Shown: positions 47,548-62,212 of the stretch, piece by piece | Numbering within the stretch: the stretch's first letter is position 1 | Layout of the letters: each line of letters starts with the position of its first letter | Origin: Psettodes erumei | Taxonomy: Eukaryota; Chordata; Actinopteri; Pleuronectiformes; Psettodidae | Assembly: GCA_016785225.1 (NCBI GenBank) | Contig: JAFBJZ010000512.1 | Span: 6,423,001 to 6,487,000, forward strand | Direction of reading: 5' to 3' | DNA length: 64,000 bases | The notes under the pieces: generated by a model | What the model was told of the DNA's origin: nothing | Databases searched by the model: none | What the model saw: the letters and a program-made list of their open reading frames with translations, nothing else | Made by a program: the position numbers and the translations under genes

Positions 47548-50500
47548 GCGTTGCAAAGGAGATAAGCTACAAAAGAGTTCCTGTCATTAAAAAAAAAACA
47601 ATAATCACTGTCGTGTTTTTTTCTGTCTCACGCACACACGCGCGCTCCATGTTTCTCCTTCTTGTAAAAAAAAAAAAAACAGCCTGTGTGTGAGTGTTGA
47701 ACGTCGTTCCAATCAGCATCGGCTGAAGGACCGGGTTAATCCTCACTGCAGCACACACACAAATCCACGCTAGGAATGCACACACACAGACATGCGCGCA
47801 CGCGCGCACACACACAGCTGAAAAGGGGAAGGAGAAGGTGGGGGAGAATAATGAGACCAGGTGTGCATCGAACAGTCCTGTATGGTTCAACGGTGGGCTA
47901 ATTCCTCCTGTCAAACACAAACAGCTGGCCATGGAAACGATCATGAGACTCGTTTTATGACGTCAGGACCTGTGTGCCTGGGTGGACAGGTTCCTAAGTT
48001 CGCACCGCTTTGCTCTGCACCCCACACCGCCCCGGGGAGAAGCCAAAAAAAACAACACGCTTGTCTTTGCGAGCTTTGAAAAGCGTAAATTTTCGGTTGG
48101 TGTCAAATCTGATCTGAACTCAGATTGTCACACAATAGCCTTCAGACTTCCTGATGCAGACATGGATATACGCAGTGCATGTGCAGTCTGGCTGCACAGT
48201 AAACAGTCAAACACTGGCACTCCCATGCAAATGCTTTAAAAGTGAAATTAGCAGAAAGTGACACGACGAATTTCAACTGAAACGATAAGCACACGTCACG
48301 TGGACGCCGCGAGGAGTCCTGCAACTTTTCTGGGCTCAATTAAACGCAAACAACGAATTTCTCATTATTCTGCTCCGTGACGCTGTCTCAAATTGATTTA
48401 TAAGCGACAAAATAAACATACATAAAAAGAGAATGTTGTACAAACCTGGATTCATCCTCTGGAAGGTGTCGGTGTTGAGTGTCAAACTCCTTTCCTGTTT
48501 CTAATATCAAGTGTTTGTTAAAATAACATTTATCTCCCCAGTTGAGATAACAATAAACTTTTTAGCTGAGGGGCCTTGTAGTATTCTCTCTCCTGATTGG
48601 CTGTCTGAGGTCTGCCGCTAATAATTAACCGTAATTGTACACACTTGCCATGCTGATCAACAACATTCTTTTATCACAAACACTTTTTTATCCTTAGCGA
48701 TAAAAAGAAAAAGATGTTGGCTGTATAGTGTAGTTCATATGTGCTTTTGTAGTAAATTCACTCAACAAATTATCACAGAATATATTTAACTTTGTACTTT
48801 AAACTAATTGGTGGAGGAATTGTATTCATATGTATTCACATTTTTTAAATTATTATAAAAATATTAAATAATATTTAAAAATATTTTCCCCCTGAAGAGT
48901 GAAAAGTAATATAAAAAAAATCTTACTTAACCTACTGTACCTACACTAAATGCTTTTTTAAAATCACCAAACCAAAAACAGCAAATACAATTTTAATCCA
49001 ACTTTGTTCATATACATTTTTTTTCTTTAACATACATGTGTCAATCAATATATACGTTCCTTCAGACCAACATCACCTTTTGACCTGCATGAAAGAAATT
49101 GCATATGACAAAGGTAAAACACACCAAGAAGGAAGCATCTGTCATTTGCCCTTGGACATATTCTGAAACGGGGGATTTGCCAGCTAAGATTTGCGATGTC
49201 CTCTCTCCTCTAAATCAAACCTGGACATTAGAAAATGCCATTCCTCTGAGGGAAGATTTCTCAGGAAGAAATTTTTTCAGGGTCTGTGATCAATCAACCG
49301 ACAAATAGTCACCTGTTTAATCTCACAACCCCATCTGTCCAGTTTTTGTTGCAAGTACAATTTTTGACAATTACTCAAGTACAACAATAATTCACATGCC
49401 TCTGGGTTGAGATGAGTCCTTCTGCAACTATTTTTGTACACATATACACAGGATAGATGGGAGAAAGTAGAAGAGTACATCGAACAAAGATGAGGTAAGC
49501 TGCAGTGAAAGAAGTGTGGCTAAGAAAATGGAGTACCAGGCACAGGACAGGACAGAGGATGTAAAAAAAAGGGAGTGGATGAGGAGAAAATAAGTTCATA
49601 AAAATGCAGGCTGAGGAGTAGGAGGATGTAGCGAATAATATAGCGGGCTAAGCCTCCATGTTTTCAAGATTTTTCAAACCAATTCATCGCTAACACAGTG
49701 AAATATCACAGGTAAAGTGCATGTCACAGAGACAATGAGTTCTTGACACTGTAGTGAAATGTATGCCCAATAACCAAACCACACACTCCTATTCAGTGAT
49801 GCTGAATGGGCACGTTCTAGAGACCAACTTCTGTTGGGGGTGGGGGGTGGTATCCTTACGTTAATGGGACTATTTTAAAGCTGGAAGAGTTTGAACATCA
49901 CAGGGGCATGAATGAGTGCAGAATCAGTGCAGGAAGCGCTTTGATTTTCACCTGGCACGGCCATGCAGCTGCTCAGTTTGGAGAGGGGCGGGTATTGTTG
50001 AAGTATGACCTTTTCCTGCTTTTAAAATTCCTAGATAGCCAATCGGGGGGATACAGAGAGAAGATATAATAACAAATGTGTGCGCATTCACCCACATGAC
50101 TCGTTTGTACACATATACATACCTTTGCTCCTTTTCTGGTCGACCTTGTGTTGTTTGCAGAGAGAGGAAGTTACAGAAAGATTGTTTTATTGGTTACTGT
50201 GTTTCTAAGAGGGGTAAATCCGAGGTTAGCAGGGTGAAAAAGCTACAGGCATGAGACATGTAGTGCAATCTAACCTAAAAGAAATAAAACAGCAGCTTTT
50301 TTATAGTGTTTGCCAGTGTATAACCTACCGTATGCTCTTGGCAGACAGACTACAGTGTTACTCTCAAATCCTCTGCGCATTTGTGATGCCTTCTGCTGTC
50401 AAAATTTGAACAGGCGTTTATGGTGCAATAAACCCACTCCACCTAAAACGCCTTATGTTTATTTTACCATCCCAGTAAAAGCAGTCAGACAGAAGGTGTA

Positions 50501-50584
50501 ACAGTGTACGCCTCTGCTCTCTGGAAGAAAGGAAGATGAACAAAAGACACGGGCAGTCCAGTAAAAAAAAAAAGAAACAAAATC

Positions 50585-50590
50585 TTTATT
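50585..50590 (-). terminator. blmh: probable blmh poly(A) signal
   Basis: AATAAA on the minus strand about 133 nt past the blmh stop codon, a typical 3' UTR length, with no competing signal between. Confidence 0.6.
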
Positions 50591-50722
50591 GTCATTTTGT
50601 CTAGAAGAGGCTGTTTTGGAAGGAGGTATGAGGGTGGGGGGTATTGGAGAGGTAAAAGCAGCCGAGGAATAGGGCGGAGTCAAATAGACCAGAGGTTGGG
50701 GCTAAAACCTGGGTTTCTGTAG

Positions 50723-50871
50723 TTATGCCAGGGATCCCATCGGGTCCCAGGCAGGAAGTACAATGGCCTCCTGTTGCATCACTTCCAGGATGTCAGGAGA
50801 CAGGAACCTCTTGTCTACCACCACCTCGTACACGTACTCGGAGAACCAATCATCTGTCATGATCAGGTAAC
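50723..50871 (-). CDS. blmh: blmh terminal coding exon
   Basis: Encodes GYLIMTDDWFSEYVYEVVVD, KRFLSPDILEVMQQEAIVLP and AWDPMGSLA, then TAA at 50725-50723. The intron before it is about 4.8 kb. The protein ends one residue short of the usual Glu. Confidence 0.96.
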
Positions 50872-53800
50872 CTAAAGGGACAAACACGGAAAGGAAGCAA
50901 TCATCTGTAAAAGTCTTTACGTCTGTTTTTGTCTGAAATGATGGCAGTCTGGATCCCAATCTGTCTGTTTTTCATGTTTACTGTCGCATAAATTGCTTCA
51001 GGTCGGGTGATGGGAACTGTTTTTCCAGACTCTGCAGTCAGTACATTCACCATAAATAACAGCTGAATGTCAATGAGTTCACAGAAGTCACCCAAGGGCA
51101 ATACTTTTAGCTCTGACCATATCACAGTTTTGCATGGCTATATCTCCAATCTCACACATTTAAACCATTTTTGTTCAACACAAAAGCCTCTTATCCAGTA
51201 AGTCTGAAATTTCAACACTGTTTCCATAATTAGTTTCATGAGCTGTTCTTTCAGCCATGCTTTGCGGCCAGGCTGGATCATTCCTGATAAAAGTCTGTCT
51301 ACAGAACAGTTAACAAAGATGCATCTCATTGTTGTATGTGAGAAACATCCAAATTTAAATGAAGACGGGAACTCGTGTTGTCCCAACCCTCAACCTTTTT
51401 AAAATATCTGACTTTTTTTGCACACAGACACACTGCGTGTCACTCTTCCATATGCGGTAAAGATGCAGATTCACACCCTACGCTCATCCTTTGTCAAAAG
51501 TTAAGTTTGTGCATTTGAAATACAGCTTTTGTTGGCACAAAGCCTTGACTCATTTGCCCTCTTGTCACAAGCATGGAGCCGGTTTGTGACTGTACTATCA
51601 CACAACACCTCTGATTAAAAAAAACTAACAAAAGAGAACACCCTCCGTGTAAACCAACAAGACCAGGAATGTCTCTTTGTTACACAGTTTTATACAGCGC
51701 AAAAAAGGATGCTGAAAACTGAACAGAATTCCCAATCTTAGATGCTGTTAATTTTTTTCTCCAAAAGTAAGAGTGCTGCATCCTTCAAAAAGGTATTTGT
51801 AAATTGATTTGAGGAAAAAGCGTAAAGCCAGTTTTTCTGTACACAGAGAGCCTTAATCACAGAACGTTCTTTTGGAGAGAAATACTGTAAGCTTGTAGCT
51901 AATTAAACCGATTACCGTTCCTCCTCTTTCGCTGCGGGGGGAGGGGAAGGGAGTGCTGCGAAGAACAACTCGACAGGGTGGTCAAACATGCCGGTCGGTG
52001 CGCGCGTGTGCCAGTTGCTGAAAAGGGCACTTTATCGCTCCACTCTATTGTTTCAACAGGCAGACGGGTGGAGGACGAGAAGGACTCACGCCCCTGCTGG
52101 TCCACGGTCCCCCACCCACCCTGCAATTCAGTGTGCTTTCAACACTCCTGCTATCACCTCCGCACTCCCACCCTGATAAAACTAAACAATGTCTGTCACC
52201 CCCCCCCTCCCTGTGTGTGCGCGCAAGGTCAATGTGGCCAAATCCGGGTCGGTTATGAAACCTTGAACTTCCACTGAGGGGACATGTTGGGATAGCCTAA
52301 TCTCTTTTTGGAAGAGGATGAAGCCCCACATGTCTGTGATGTTTGTGTGTCTTCCATGTAACTATCGAACCGAGAACCGAAATGATGCATATAAGATGGT
52401 GGATGAGACCTGATCCGTTTGTATCGCGAGATCACGGAGACAACTCCGCTTTTTATTTTACTCCTCTTTTTCCCTGATGCCACTTCCTGCTCCGTCTCTC
52501 CTTTTCCCCTTCTCACGCGCGAGCAAACGAGAGCATCCCTCCCACCGTCAAGCTGACTTATCGAAGACGTCAGGGTAACCGCAAGAACGCGCCACAGCTC
52601 CAAACAATGTATTGGGGGGTGGCGTGTCAGTGTGCGAGTTGTGTATGCGTGCTCTTCCAAGTACGCAAATCTTCGGTGGCACGCTGCCTGGTTCTCACTG
52701 TGGTGTCCGTGTGTGTGTTGATGTGAGCTTCCTGGAACCCGCGTGTTGGGTGGCATGGTGGGGTGTGTGTGTGTGAGTGAGTGAGTGAATGTTGGGTGTC
52801 ATTATTTGTTTTCAGGGATCGGCTGACTGTCCTGTCTCAGAACAGATGGATGTAGTGTGAGCTGGAAGAGCGCGGCGGAGCAGCCATCTTGCTATTTCAA
52901 CTTCAGCAGCAATCCACATGTGTGTCTTCAATTTGCGAAGAGAAATTGACATTTTTTTTTACTCTGGACTAAGATGTAAAAGTTGTATAACAATTCAATG
53001 GAAATGTGACAAGGTGAGGTTTAGGTGTGACTGGGGCCACTTGAATTATGTCATCTTGCTTTGCCCTCTTCTTCTGCAATAGCGCAATGGCAGCTGACCA
53101 GAAAATCAGCACCGTCACCTGTTTGTCTCAACTTCTGTTATCTGCATAATAGTAGTGAAGGGAAATGCACAGCAATTTGCGTTTTCTTGTACAATTGTGT
53201 TACATTTTGTTGGAAAGTGGACTTATAACTGGCAAACATGGACCACAAACATCACATAAAATCTCTCGAAAACAGGGAAAGTGACCAACGACGTAGCCAT
53301 GTCACAAAACTTGAGGTGGCTTTTTACTGAATGCTGAAAGACAAACGTTAATATAGAGATGAAGTCTCAAGGACATAAAGAGAATAAAGCAGTTTTTGGG
53401 GTCTCATTTGTTTCCACATCAAAAAGGGAGCATGACTCTTTCATTGGGAGGGATTTGACTTAACTTACTGAGTACGATTTTGATTTATGTGAGATACATC
53501 TGTGAAATAATCTTGACACTTCACAGCAAGAAAGGAACGTCTGGTATATTGACATGAAAAATGCATTGATGTGTTTATTCTCATTTCGGGTACATAAGAA
53601 TATTTGGGGAACAGCACACCCCATGGCTGTAGTAAGACCACAGATAAGACCTGCTTCAATTTCACAATAAATGAAACTGAAATGTGACCTTTAAATGAGG
53701 ACAAGGGACAGCTATGTAACTGCTGTTTTGGGTGAAAAATAATGGCAACAGATTAGAAGCATACTTGAAAGTTAATGAAGCTTCTCTTCCCAAGAATCTG

Positions 53801-56800
53801 TCATGTCAACCACCAAGGACGTGACAGATTAACGTCATCATCTCGTATTTATTTAACAACCGAATCCCATTGGTAGGAAATAATAGTTTCTCTCTCTCCA
53901 CGTCACACTCATTCAGAGCGATCGAAGGAGTCAACCTCAGGCTAAGTCCTATCGAATAAAAAATAATAATAGAAAAAAAAAACCTCTGTGTCCTGCCAAA
54001 CGTTTGTCTGAAACTGTGTAAAAGTATGAGTTGTGTGAGCAAGCGGAGTCATAACAGCGGAGAGGGTTGAAAGATGGAGGAAACAGAAAGTTATACCTCT
54101 CATGAGAGACTCTTTCAGGGTTAGTAGGAATATTAAAAGGCCTGAAGGGAGACGTCGAGCCAAGCCTTATAAACACACGCCACTCTCTCCCTCGGCTCCT
54201 CGGGTATTACCATTATTCTTCCAGTTTCTCCTTTGTGATCTTTCCAAAATCATCTTCATATCTACTTAACGTTGTTTTCCCTTCTTTTTTTTTCTTTTTA
54301 CCTGAAAGGCAACTTTATTTCTGTTTCATTTCTCTGCTCTTCCTCCTTTTGTTCACTTGCTCCTCTTTTCCCCCCTCAGCTTTTTGCCAAGTAGGCAAAG
54401 CCCCTGGATTCCCAAGTGTAATCCACTTCTCAAACTTTTGTCCTCAACAACTTTATTAATTTGGCTGCGGACAGGCTGGGGGCCCTGGCCTTCCCCATCT
54501 GCTGGTGTTTATGGAATAAGATATGCGTGAAATACATTTGATTTGACAGAGGGGTTTTCACATGTTTTCCCAACAGTCACTACGGTTTGTGGGTTCAAGC
54601 AAATATTGAGAATGTGTGTGTCTCGCCGTGTGTATATGCGTCGCTGTGTGCGCGCGTCTTGCCAGACGATGCATGACTGACCTGAAATACTCTCCTATAA
54701 TTTGCGGAGGAATGTCGAGCCCAGAGATGGAGAGAAGAGGCGGCAAGGGTCAGAGGAAGATGAGAAACAAAGATGAAAGTACAGAGGGAATAACAATAGC
54801 AGACAGTAAAGTCTGGGGATGTGGTGTGGAGGACCTGCTGTGCTGCGGGGTCTGTTGTATAAAGACAAACCGACCAACCAAGCTGTCTTGACAGTGAGAA
54901 CCGCTGAGAGAAAGGCGAGCTGAAGAATCCAAACTAGAGGAAGCTGTCGCTGCTTGTTAGCTGTGAGTTAGCTGCGTGTTTCGGTGCAAATCCACGTTTT
55001 GAATAAACTGTGAGAGCTACGTCCCGTTAGCCACCAAGCTAACATCTCGGCTAACGAGCTTGCTTAGCATTAGCATGCTCAATAGCTTGCCTTTTTCCCC
55101 CTGCTTCAATAAAAACAGGGTTGCTAACAAGCTTGCTAACTGTTAGCAAGCTCGATAGCTAACCTTTTTTTTTTCCACTGCTTCAATAAAAAGAGTTGCT
55201 AAGAAGCTAGCTACCCTTTAGCAAGCTCGATAGCTAGCCTTTTTTCCCCCTGCTTCAGTAAAAACAGGGTTAACCCGAAGCCTAACCCCACAACAGGGGC
55301 CATTGTGCTTGTACGTACGGATGCGAGTCTTCACAAAACAGGACACGGCCAATTAAAAGTTCATAAAGCGGCAACAGAGGGGAACCTCTCTGTCGGCTCA
55401 TAGAGACAAACAGGAAGATGGTGGTTTGTCACAAGAAACCCTGGCGAGAGGAATATTTGAAAGAGAGGCAGAAAAGCAGGAGGACTTGTTGATAAAGAAT
55501 GTATATGATTTTAGGACCAGATCCATGTAAAAGAAACTATTTTAGATGTTTTCAGCCAACAATCAGTCTATTTTTCTTTGGTTCCTGGCTGAAATGAAAC
55601 TGGTTGGTAATTCATTTGTGGTTAAATCTTTAAAAAAATAAGAACACTAACACTTCTTTCACTGAAGAAGTGTTACGATGTGTTATGTGCTACCTTTGTT
55701 CCCACGGTCATCGCCCCAGGAGTTTTCCACCCTCCACTTCTCATAGCTTTCTTTCCCATCCTGAGGGAGAGAGAAAGAGACAGAAGATGGACAGATAAGA
55801 GAGAGAAGCACACACAAGAGGAAAGAAAGTGTCCTGACAGCTGGGGTTACTTACGAGGGGGGAAATTGACAGCGCTATGAAAAACTGCAGCCAATTAAAG
55901 CAGTGTAAACACTCAGCAAGGCTTTGATGCAGTAAGCCCTGGCAGTTCCTGAACGCGCGTACTCCTGTCGGTCAGCTTGTGTACATACTGTACATTTGCG
56001 TATGTTAACCCAGCAGTCGCACACCTGTGCTGTATGTCTGTGTGAGCGTACCTTGTCTGTGACAGCTGTGAGGATCATTGCATGGGTCATGAGGGAGTCT
56101 CCGTACATCAGCCGCTCTGCCTTGGAAAGGTTCTTCACTGAAACTCCAAACACAAGCTCGTGGTTGAACCTACATGCACAGACAAACACGCCAATGCTCA
56201 CATTACATTAGGTTCTGTGCTGAAGAAGAAGTTCAAATTCTGTCTTTGGTGTTCCTCCCATACTGATCACATCATGAGAAAAGGCAGAGACATTGGAGTT
56301 TAGAAAACTTTCCAAAGACCCTAAAATATAACACAAATTTCTTCTTGGTCAGTGCGGGGGAAGAGGTGTGTTAAACATTAAAAAAACCAAAAAAAAACAA
56401 AAGCACCGCCTTGGTAAAAAAACAGCTCATCTTCATTTCATTCCCTTCTTTAGCATGGCCAAATATAATCTCCTAGCACAGGAAAAGATCTGTCTGAAAG
56501 ATGAGCTGCAACGGAGGTGGTACCAGACGTTCTGTACCACAGCGGTAAGATTCAGGGGTTAAATTTAAGCCTGGCGCCGGTAACTTAGACGCAGATGCTG
56601 CAGCACCTGCAGGGCGAAGATAAGCAACTTTTATCCTGTGCAAAAAACCGACACCTCATGAAGGCAGATGAGGTCTGCGCCAAAAATGAGTGGGACACTT
56701 TCACAGGTCAAGTTGACTTTGAGGTGGTTATTTTACATTTAGACGGGCGTTTGGCCGGTTGGTGTGCAGCCATCTCATGTATTCCGGACTCGTGAGGTTC

Positions 56801-59800
56801 ACCATGGTGACAGCAACAAAATACGGTGAATATGAAGTTTGTATGGTGCTATATTCACTTGTTGACATCTCCTCAAAAGTATTGTCGTACTCTGAATGGC
56901 TCTCGTGAAGGACACTGAGAAAATGAGAGCCATCCGTACGACATTTCACAAGTTAAAAATTTAAAGCCATGTCAGCGCTAAAATTATTGATTCCCATATC
57001 TAATCTACATTTTTAACAGAACTGTGAATAACTTAAGTTTAAAGAATCAGGGAGATAAAGTACATTCTGCTGTATTAAAATCCACACATCGCCAATGATG
57101 CCAAACCACAGTTCATGCTTCACACATTACTTGTGTTTGGGATTTTCGTACCCATTAAGATCGGTAGGGTTTTGTTTTTTTTTAAAAAAATACTCACACA
57201 TTCATGTCGTTAATGCCCAGCTTGCCGTGGAAATGTTTCCCAACGTCACAACCAAACCACACCGCCTAGGGAGGGAAACAGCGGCCACGCTCACGTTAAT
57301 GAAGTTCACGCGCTCAAACTCGCACACTTGTCCACAATCGCGCCCGTCTGTCCCCACCGACCTCTCCCTCCTTGATGGACTCTGCGGCGGCCTTTTTGAG
57401 CAGCTGGATGGGCTGGTTGTTGTACAGAGTGCTTCGGCCCCCAACCATGTTACCCAAGAATTCGACGCTGTACAGCTTCCCATACGGGTTCTGGGGTCGG
57501 GGGTCGTTCACGAGGCAGACCTGAGGGCAGGGAGATACGAGGAGAACTCAGAAACGGTACGACTTCGGAGCTTCTTGACAGTCTGTCGCGCATAAGGGCC
57601 GACATACTTTGTCCTGAATGTTGTATAGGGGTTTGACGTGCTCCCTGTAAAACTCCAGTGGAGTGATTGGTCCCATGCGATGGAAGTTCTTGTCCTTGTC
57701 TCTGTACTCCCAACTGATGGTCTCGGGAGGGCTGCCTAGACAAACGCTGGCCACCCGGAAAACCTGCGCCGCAAAAAAAAATCACAGCGTGAACGTCAAC
57801 TTCTCTGAAAAACTGCACTCAAAAAAACGACAAAGAACAATCTACCAAAATGATATGGAAAAAAAGAGGCTGGGGGTGATGTGAATGCACATACCCCAAC
57901 CTGTTAGAAAAGGGAACCACCACGAGTACAACCGATTCATGTTTTTAGTTTGTGCTCACTCGACTCCTCCATCCCCTCCATTTTTCCCTCCATTTTCCCC
58001 TCTTTTTCCTGTCTTCATTGTCCCCGCCGCCCCAACCACACACACACACACACACACACACGCGCGCACCCTCCCTCCATGTGCGTCTTCCTGTGGTGCT
58101 GGAGTTCAGACCGAGTTCCTGTGGGCCAAATCGGGTTGTTTGGACTGGGCGTCTGTCAATCTGTCCCTTTCTAAACGCCGATACAGTTATCTCAGGAATT
58201 TCCCCGCTTTTCCTCGCAAATACGATTAAAAACGGGGGAGTGCGGTTCATTGCCGGTTTTCTGATACAAGACGTGCGATCAGACAGCAACACGCTGATAT
58301 GACAAAAGGCAGAGGCGCCCGTGCAGTGGCTCCACAGCACACTGTGTACCACACTATTGTTCTGATTGCGTGGATGAATGGTGATGGATCACACTCAATG
58401 CTTGAGTCACAAAAGACAAATGACAACTTTCCCTTCAACCTTGCCACAATATTTTCATGAGCTACTTTTACGGATACGCAGACAAGTTGAACTTGTGTCT
58501 GATTGAATGTGGAGCTGATGGGGGGGGGGAATTATCTTTGGCCCCGCCTGGTGGAAATATAGCAGCAGTTTCTCATGCTTAGTCAGCACATATCAAAAGC
58601 CCCCAGATACTGGGGACATTCTTGCTTTTGGGTTATTGGACGTTGAGCCCACTGAGGCCTCCGGTCTCACCCCGGACACACCCGGGCACATGTTCACACG
58701 GAGCCGAGCGCAAAAAATGCAAATATTCAGGCCTGGCCTGCACAAACAAACAAGGAGGGGTCCTTCGTCACAGAAACACGTTAAAAAGTCTCAGAAGTAC
58801 AGACGCGCAAAAATACACACATGCGCTGAGTCAACACAGGCGTCTTTTCAACCTCGACACCGCCCGCCCTCTCTCGCCATCACCGCCGCTTTGTTTAGAC
58901 TGCCCTGTGGGCGAGACGACATGCCAAGGTGTCCGTCCCCTCGTCTTGCCTGGCCTAGTCTGCCCTCGTCTGGCCCACCTCCACAAGGCATCACTGCCCT
59001 CTTCTTCTCAGTCCTGCTTTCTGTCCCTTTCTTGGGAATTTCAAACCTTTCCACTCACTCTGCGATTCCTCTTTCAGATGGCCATATTGTGAGCGTCTCC
59101 CTTAATGCCCCCCCGCCCCCACGGAGCTAAATTGAGCGGGTGTGAGGCAAAGGCCAGGCTGTCAGAAAGAACCGAGTCAGAGGATAAACAGGCACAGTGA
59201 CATCAGAGCAGGATCAATATTGAAACACCTGCCGCCTCAGTGACAGACACACAGCGGCGCCCAAAAAAGGTGTCTCAGACGCTCTGGGCCCCGTCGTATA
59301 TGAGCGACAGAGGAGGAGGGGAAAAGGTGAGAGGGGCACAGATGAGCGGAAAAGAACTGGGAGGAGGACTCCAAAGCTCGCAGGCTGAACCGTGCTTTCG
59401 GCCTGGATTCATGACGCACACGCAGTGAGTCAAATCTGTTTGACGGTTTCTCCGTCTACACCTCATTTGCTTGACCCGTTCATTCTGCGACGAGAGACGA
59501 GCGATACTTTCTAATCAGCAAAGCCGCCGTCGCACTTTCAAAACAGAAAATACGGATCATTTCAGACCAAACCTTCGGAGAGAAAAACTTCCACTTCCTC
59601 AGCCACAAGGCGTGACTAATAAAATCTGCAGGACTCGACTGATGTTTGGATTGGAACTTCAAAGGCCATCTCATTCACGTCTTCATTTTGTAAACATCCG
59701 AGGCGGCTTTTCCTTCAACTCGCGAGTCTGTCTGCGGCGCAAGCCGGTTCGTTGCGCCTTGCTGCGGGAAAAAAAAAAAAAAAAAGCCGGGTGCCTTGGG

Positions 59801-62179
59801 GCGCTGCCGGGGCTAGCCAACGCTCGACCGGCCCCGTGCCCCAGCGTGGACCGGCTGGCACCCCTGCTCGCGTTCGCTCGTCTTACGCAACCCGAAAAAA
59901 AACATCAGCAGGAGTCCCGAGTGAGACCGACGCATGCGGTACGCAGAGCAGGCCCGTGGCGAAACACTTCCAATGTATCTGCCCGTGCTGGAGACCTGGA
60001 GCCAGGCACTTCAGTTTTCCGAGATCACAGAGTTGCGCCTTCTTTCCTTCCTGGACACTGTCAAAACTCCGAAAAAGAGCTTTCAGCTTTGCCGCCCCCT
60101 CAGCCTGGAATACTCTTAAGTTATTCCACTTGGAGCTCTCCGTTCTATCTTGAGGGACAGACAACGTGAGACCACTGGACAGAGCCTGTCTTTTTTAATT
60201 TGATATTATTGTAAAATATGTAAAAATGTACGTTTAATCTATACTGTCACTTCCTCGTAACTGTTCTGATGACATGAGCTGCTGACCTCTTGGCCAGGTC
60301 ACCCTCTTAAAAGAGATCCTGATCTCAGTGGGTTTTATCTGGTTAAATTCCAAAAAACCAAAAAACTCCTAACTAAGTAAAACTAACAGCTGACACCTCA
60401 GTGACTTTTACTTTTCTAAAGGTAAAAAAAAAGGTTTAATGGGTTTAATGCAGCAATACGTGCACCTGTCACTGACTCAGTCTCCTTCATGAAGTGGATT
60501 CATTTAATTAGAGCATTAAACATTCAGTGAAATGTATTTTTGAAAAAAAAAAAGAAAAACAGCTGCAGCTAAATTAGTTTGAGCTCTTCGTGCCCATTTC
60601 GTCACTTAAATAACGAGACGACAACAAATAAATAATGTGGGCCGAGCCGTTCGCAGCACGATGAGGCTCTGGCTCTCGCCCAGCGGATGTCAAACCGAGG
60701 AAAGCGCGGATCTCGTTGCTGCTCTGAAGTGACTTTCTAACTATTGTCTGGAAGCTGGACTTGTGAGCGTAAGCAAATGACACCATGCAAACAGTTTGGA
60801 TAAAAAATGAGCGAGGTTTTGATTAAACTTCCCTGTTTTGTAAACACGCAACACGTGTCGTCACTGTTAAACTGGGACGACCGGCAGGGCTGTCCTTTCA
60901 GGCCGAAAACCGACGACCCGAGCAACGGATCGACCGAGCCAATAGGGCCCTCTAAGCGACGGCGAGGAAGTCCTCCTGCGCGTCGGTGGCCGTGTCATAA
61001 ATTAGACCCGTCTTAGGAATCGCACTCCGTGCGTTCAGAGCCGAGAGCCGAGTCGCACACGGTGTTTCTGATTCCGTGACGCATCTGGAGGGGCTGCAGT
61101 TGTGGCGTGAGGGATGCCATCTGTGTGAGGCGCTGCACGCGCGGTCACCGGTGGATGTGCCTTTACTTGTGCGCGTGCGCTGCCCGCTTGTCCGTGTATG
61201 TGAAAGTAGGGGGGCGGCGGCGCACATCAGATACAGCATGAAAGAGACAGAAGGGCTTTGAAACTTAAAACTAATCCCGCCGTGCCGCCGTAATGCAGCG
61301 TATGGATACTGTCATCCGGACAGCATCTATAAAGGGAAGCTGCCGCAGCGCGCCGCGCCGCTCGTCTCGTCCTCGCTGCTGCTGCGGGTTAAAACGGGTT
61401 AAGCTTCTGCTGCCGTGGTTTTCAGACGAATGCGACGTGCCCTTGCCGGCAGGGCGAGGGGATCGGATTTCTCGAGGGGATAAATCAAGCGCGCCCCGGG
61501 TACAGTAAGTGGAAGCAGAGTCGCTGACCCCGGCTGCCTGTCGTGGGAGCGCGCGTAGGCCCGGCGTGACGAAGACCAGGGCCCCGGTCGCGGCCGCCGC
61601 GCGGGGAGGGTGGACAGCGTCACCGCCGCGCGCAGCAAAGCGGGACTGACATGGGACTTTGATCCCCGAGAAACACGTGCGCAACGCGTAGACGCAAGAG
61701 TCTGTGACGAGTCCAAGAAAACCCAACTGCGTACGCTTACAGGCGCACGTGGACCGCGTGACGGCATGTCTCCACATACACACGCGCACAGATACACACA
61801 CACACACACAGGAATCACAAATGCACAAATGAAAATTTATCACATTAATCCTAATTAACGGAGCTAATAGGTTATGCAACAGTGTTGTTGAAGTTTGGCT
61901 GAGGACCAACTCAAAAACATGAGATCGGTTTTCACTTCGTGCGCACAAGTTCCTGAAATGGCAATTTAGAATGATGATATATGTAAATGATTATTGTTCA
62001 ATTAATCACTTACTCACAGCGTATTTTGGTATTTTAGAGTATAGTATTATATATTAACCCTCTTGAGCAACAAATCCATTGAACGATCGGTTGGTTTTTC
62101 TTTTGTGAATTTATAAAGTGTCAAGTTGATGTTGCAACTGGTGATACGTCCTGCAGATGAAACCGACGCCTGTGTGCTT

Positions 62180-62212
<33 letters not shown>

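Larger units (their letters stand above)
39974..50584. other. slc6a4-blmh interval, no protein-coding gene seen
   Basis: AT-leaning non-coding DNA. Apart from the CpG patch at 41.9-42.2 kb it holds microsatellites (41865-41903, 47500-47545), scattered poly(A)/(T) runs and unique sequence. Open frames are short and match nothing I recognise. Confidence 0.6.
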
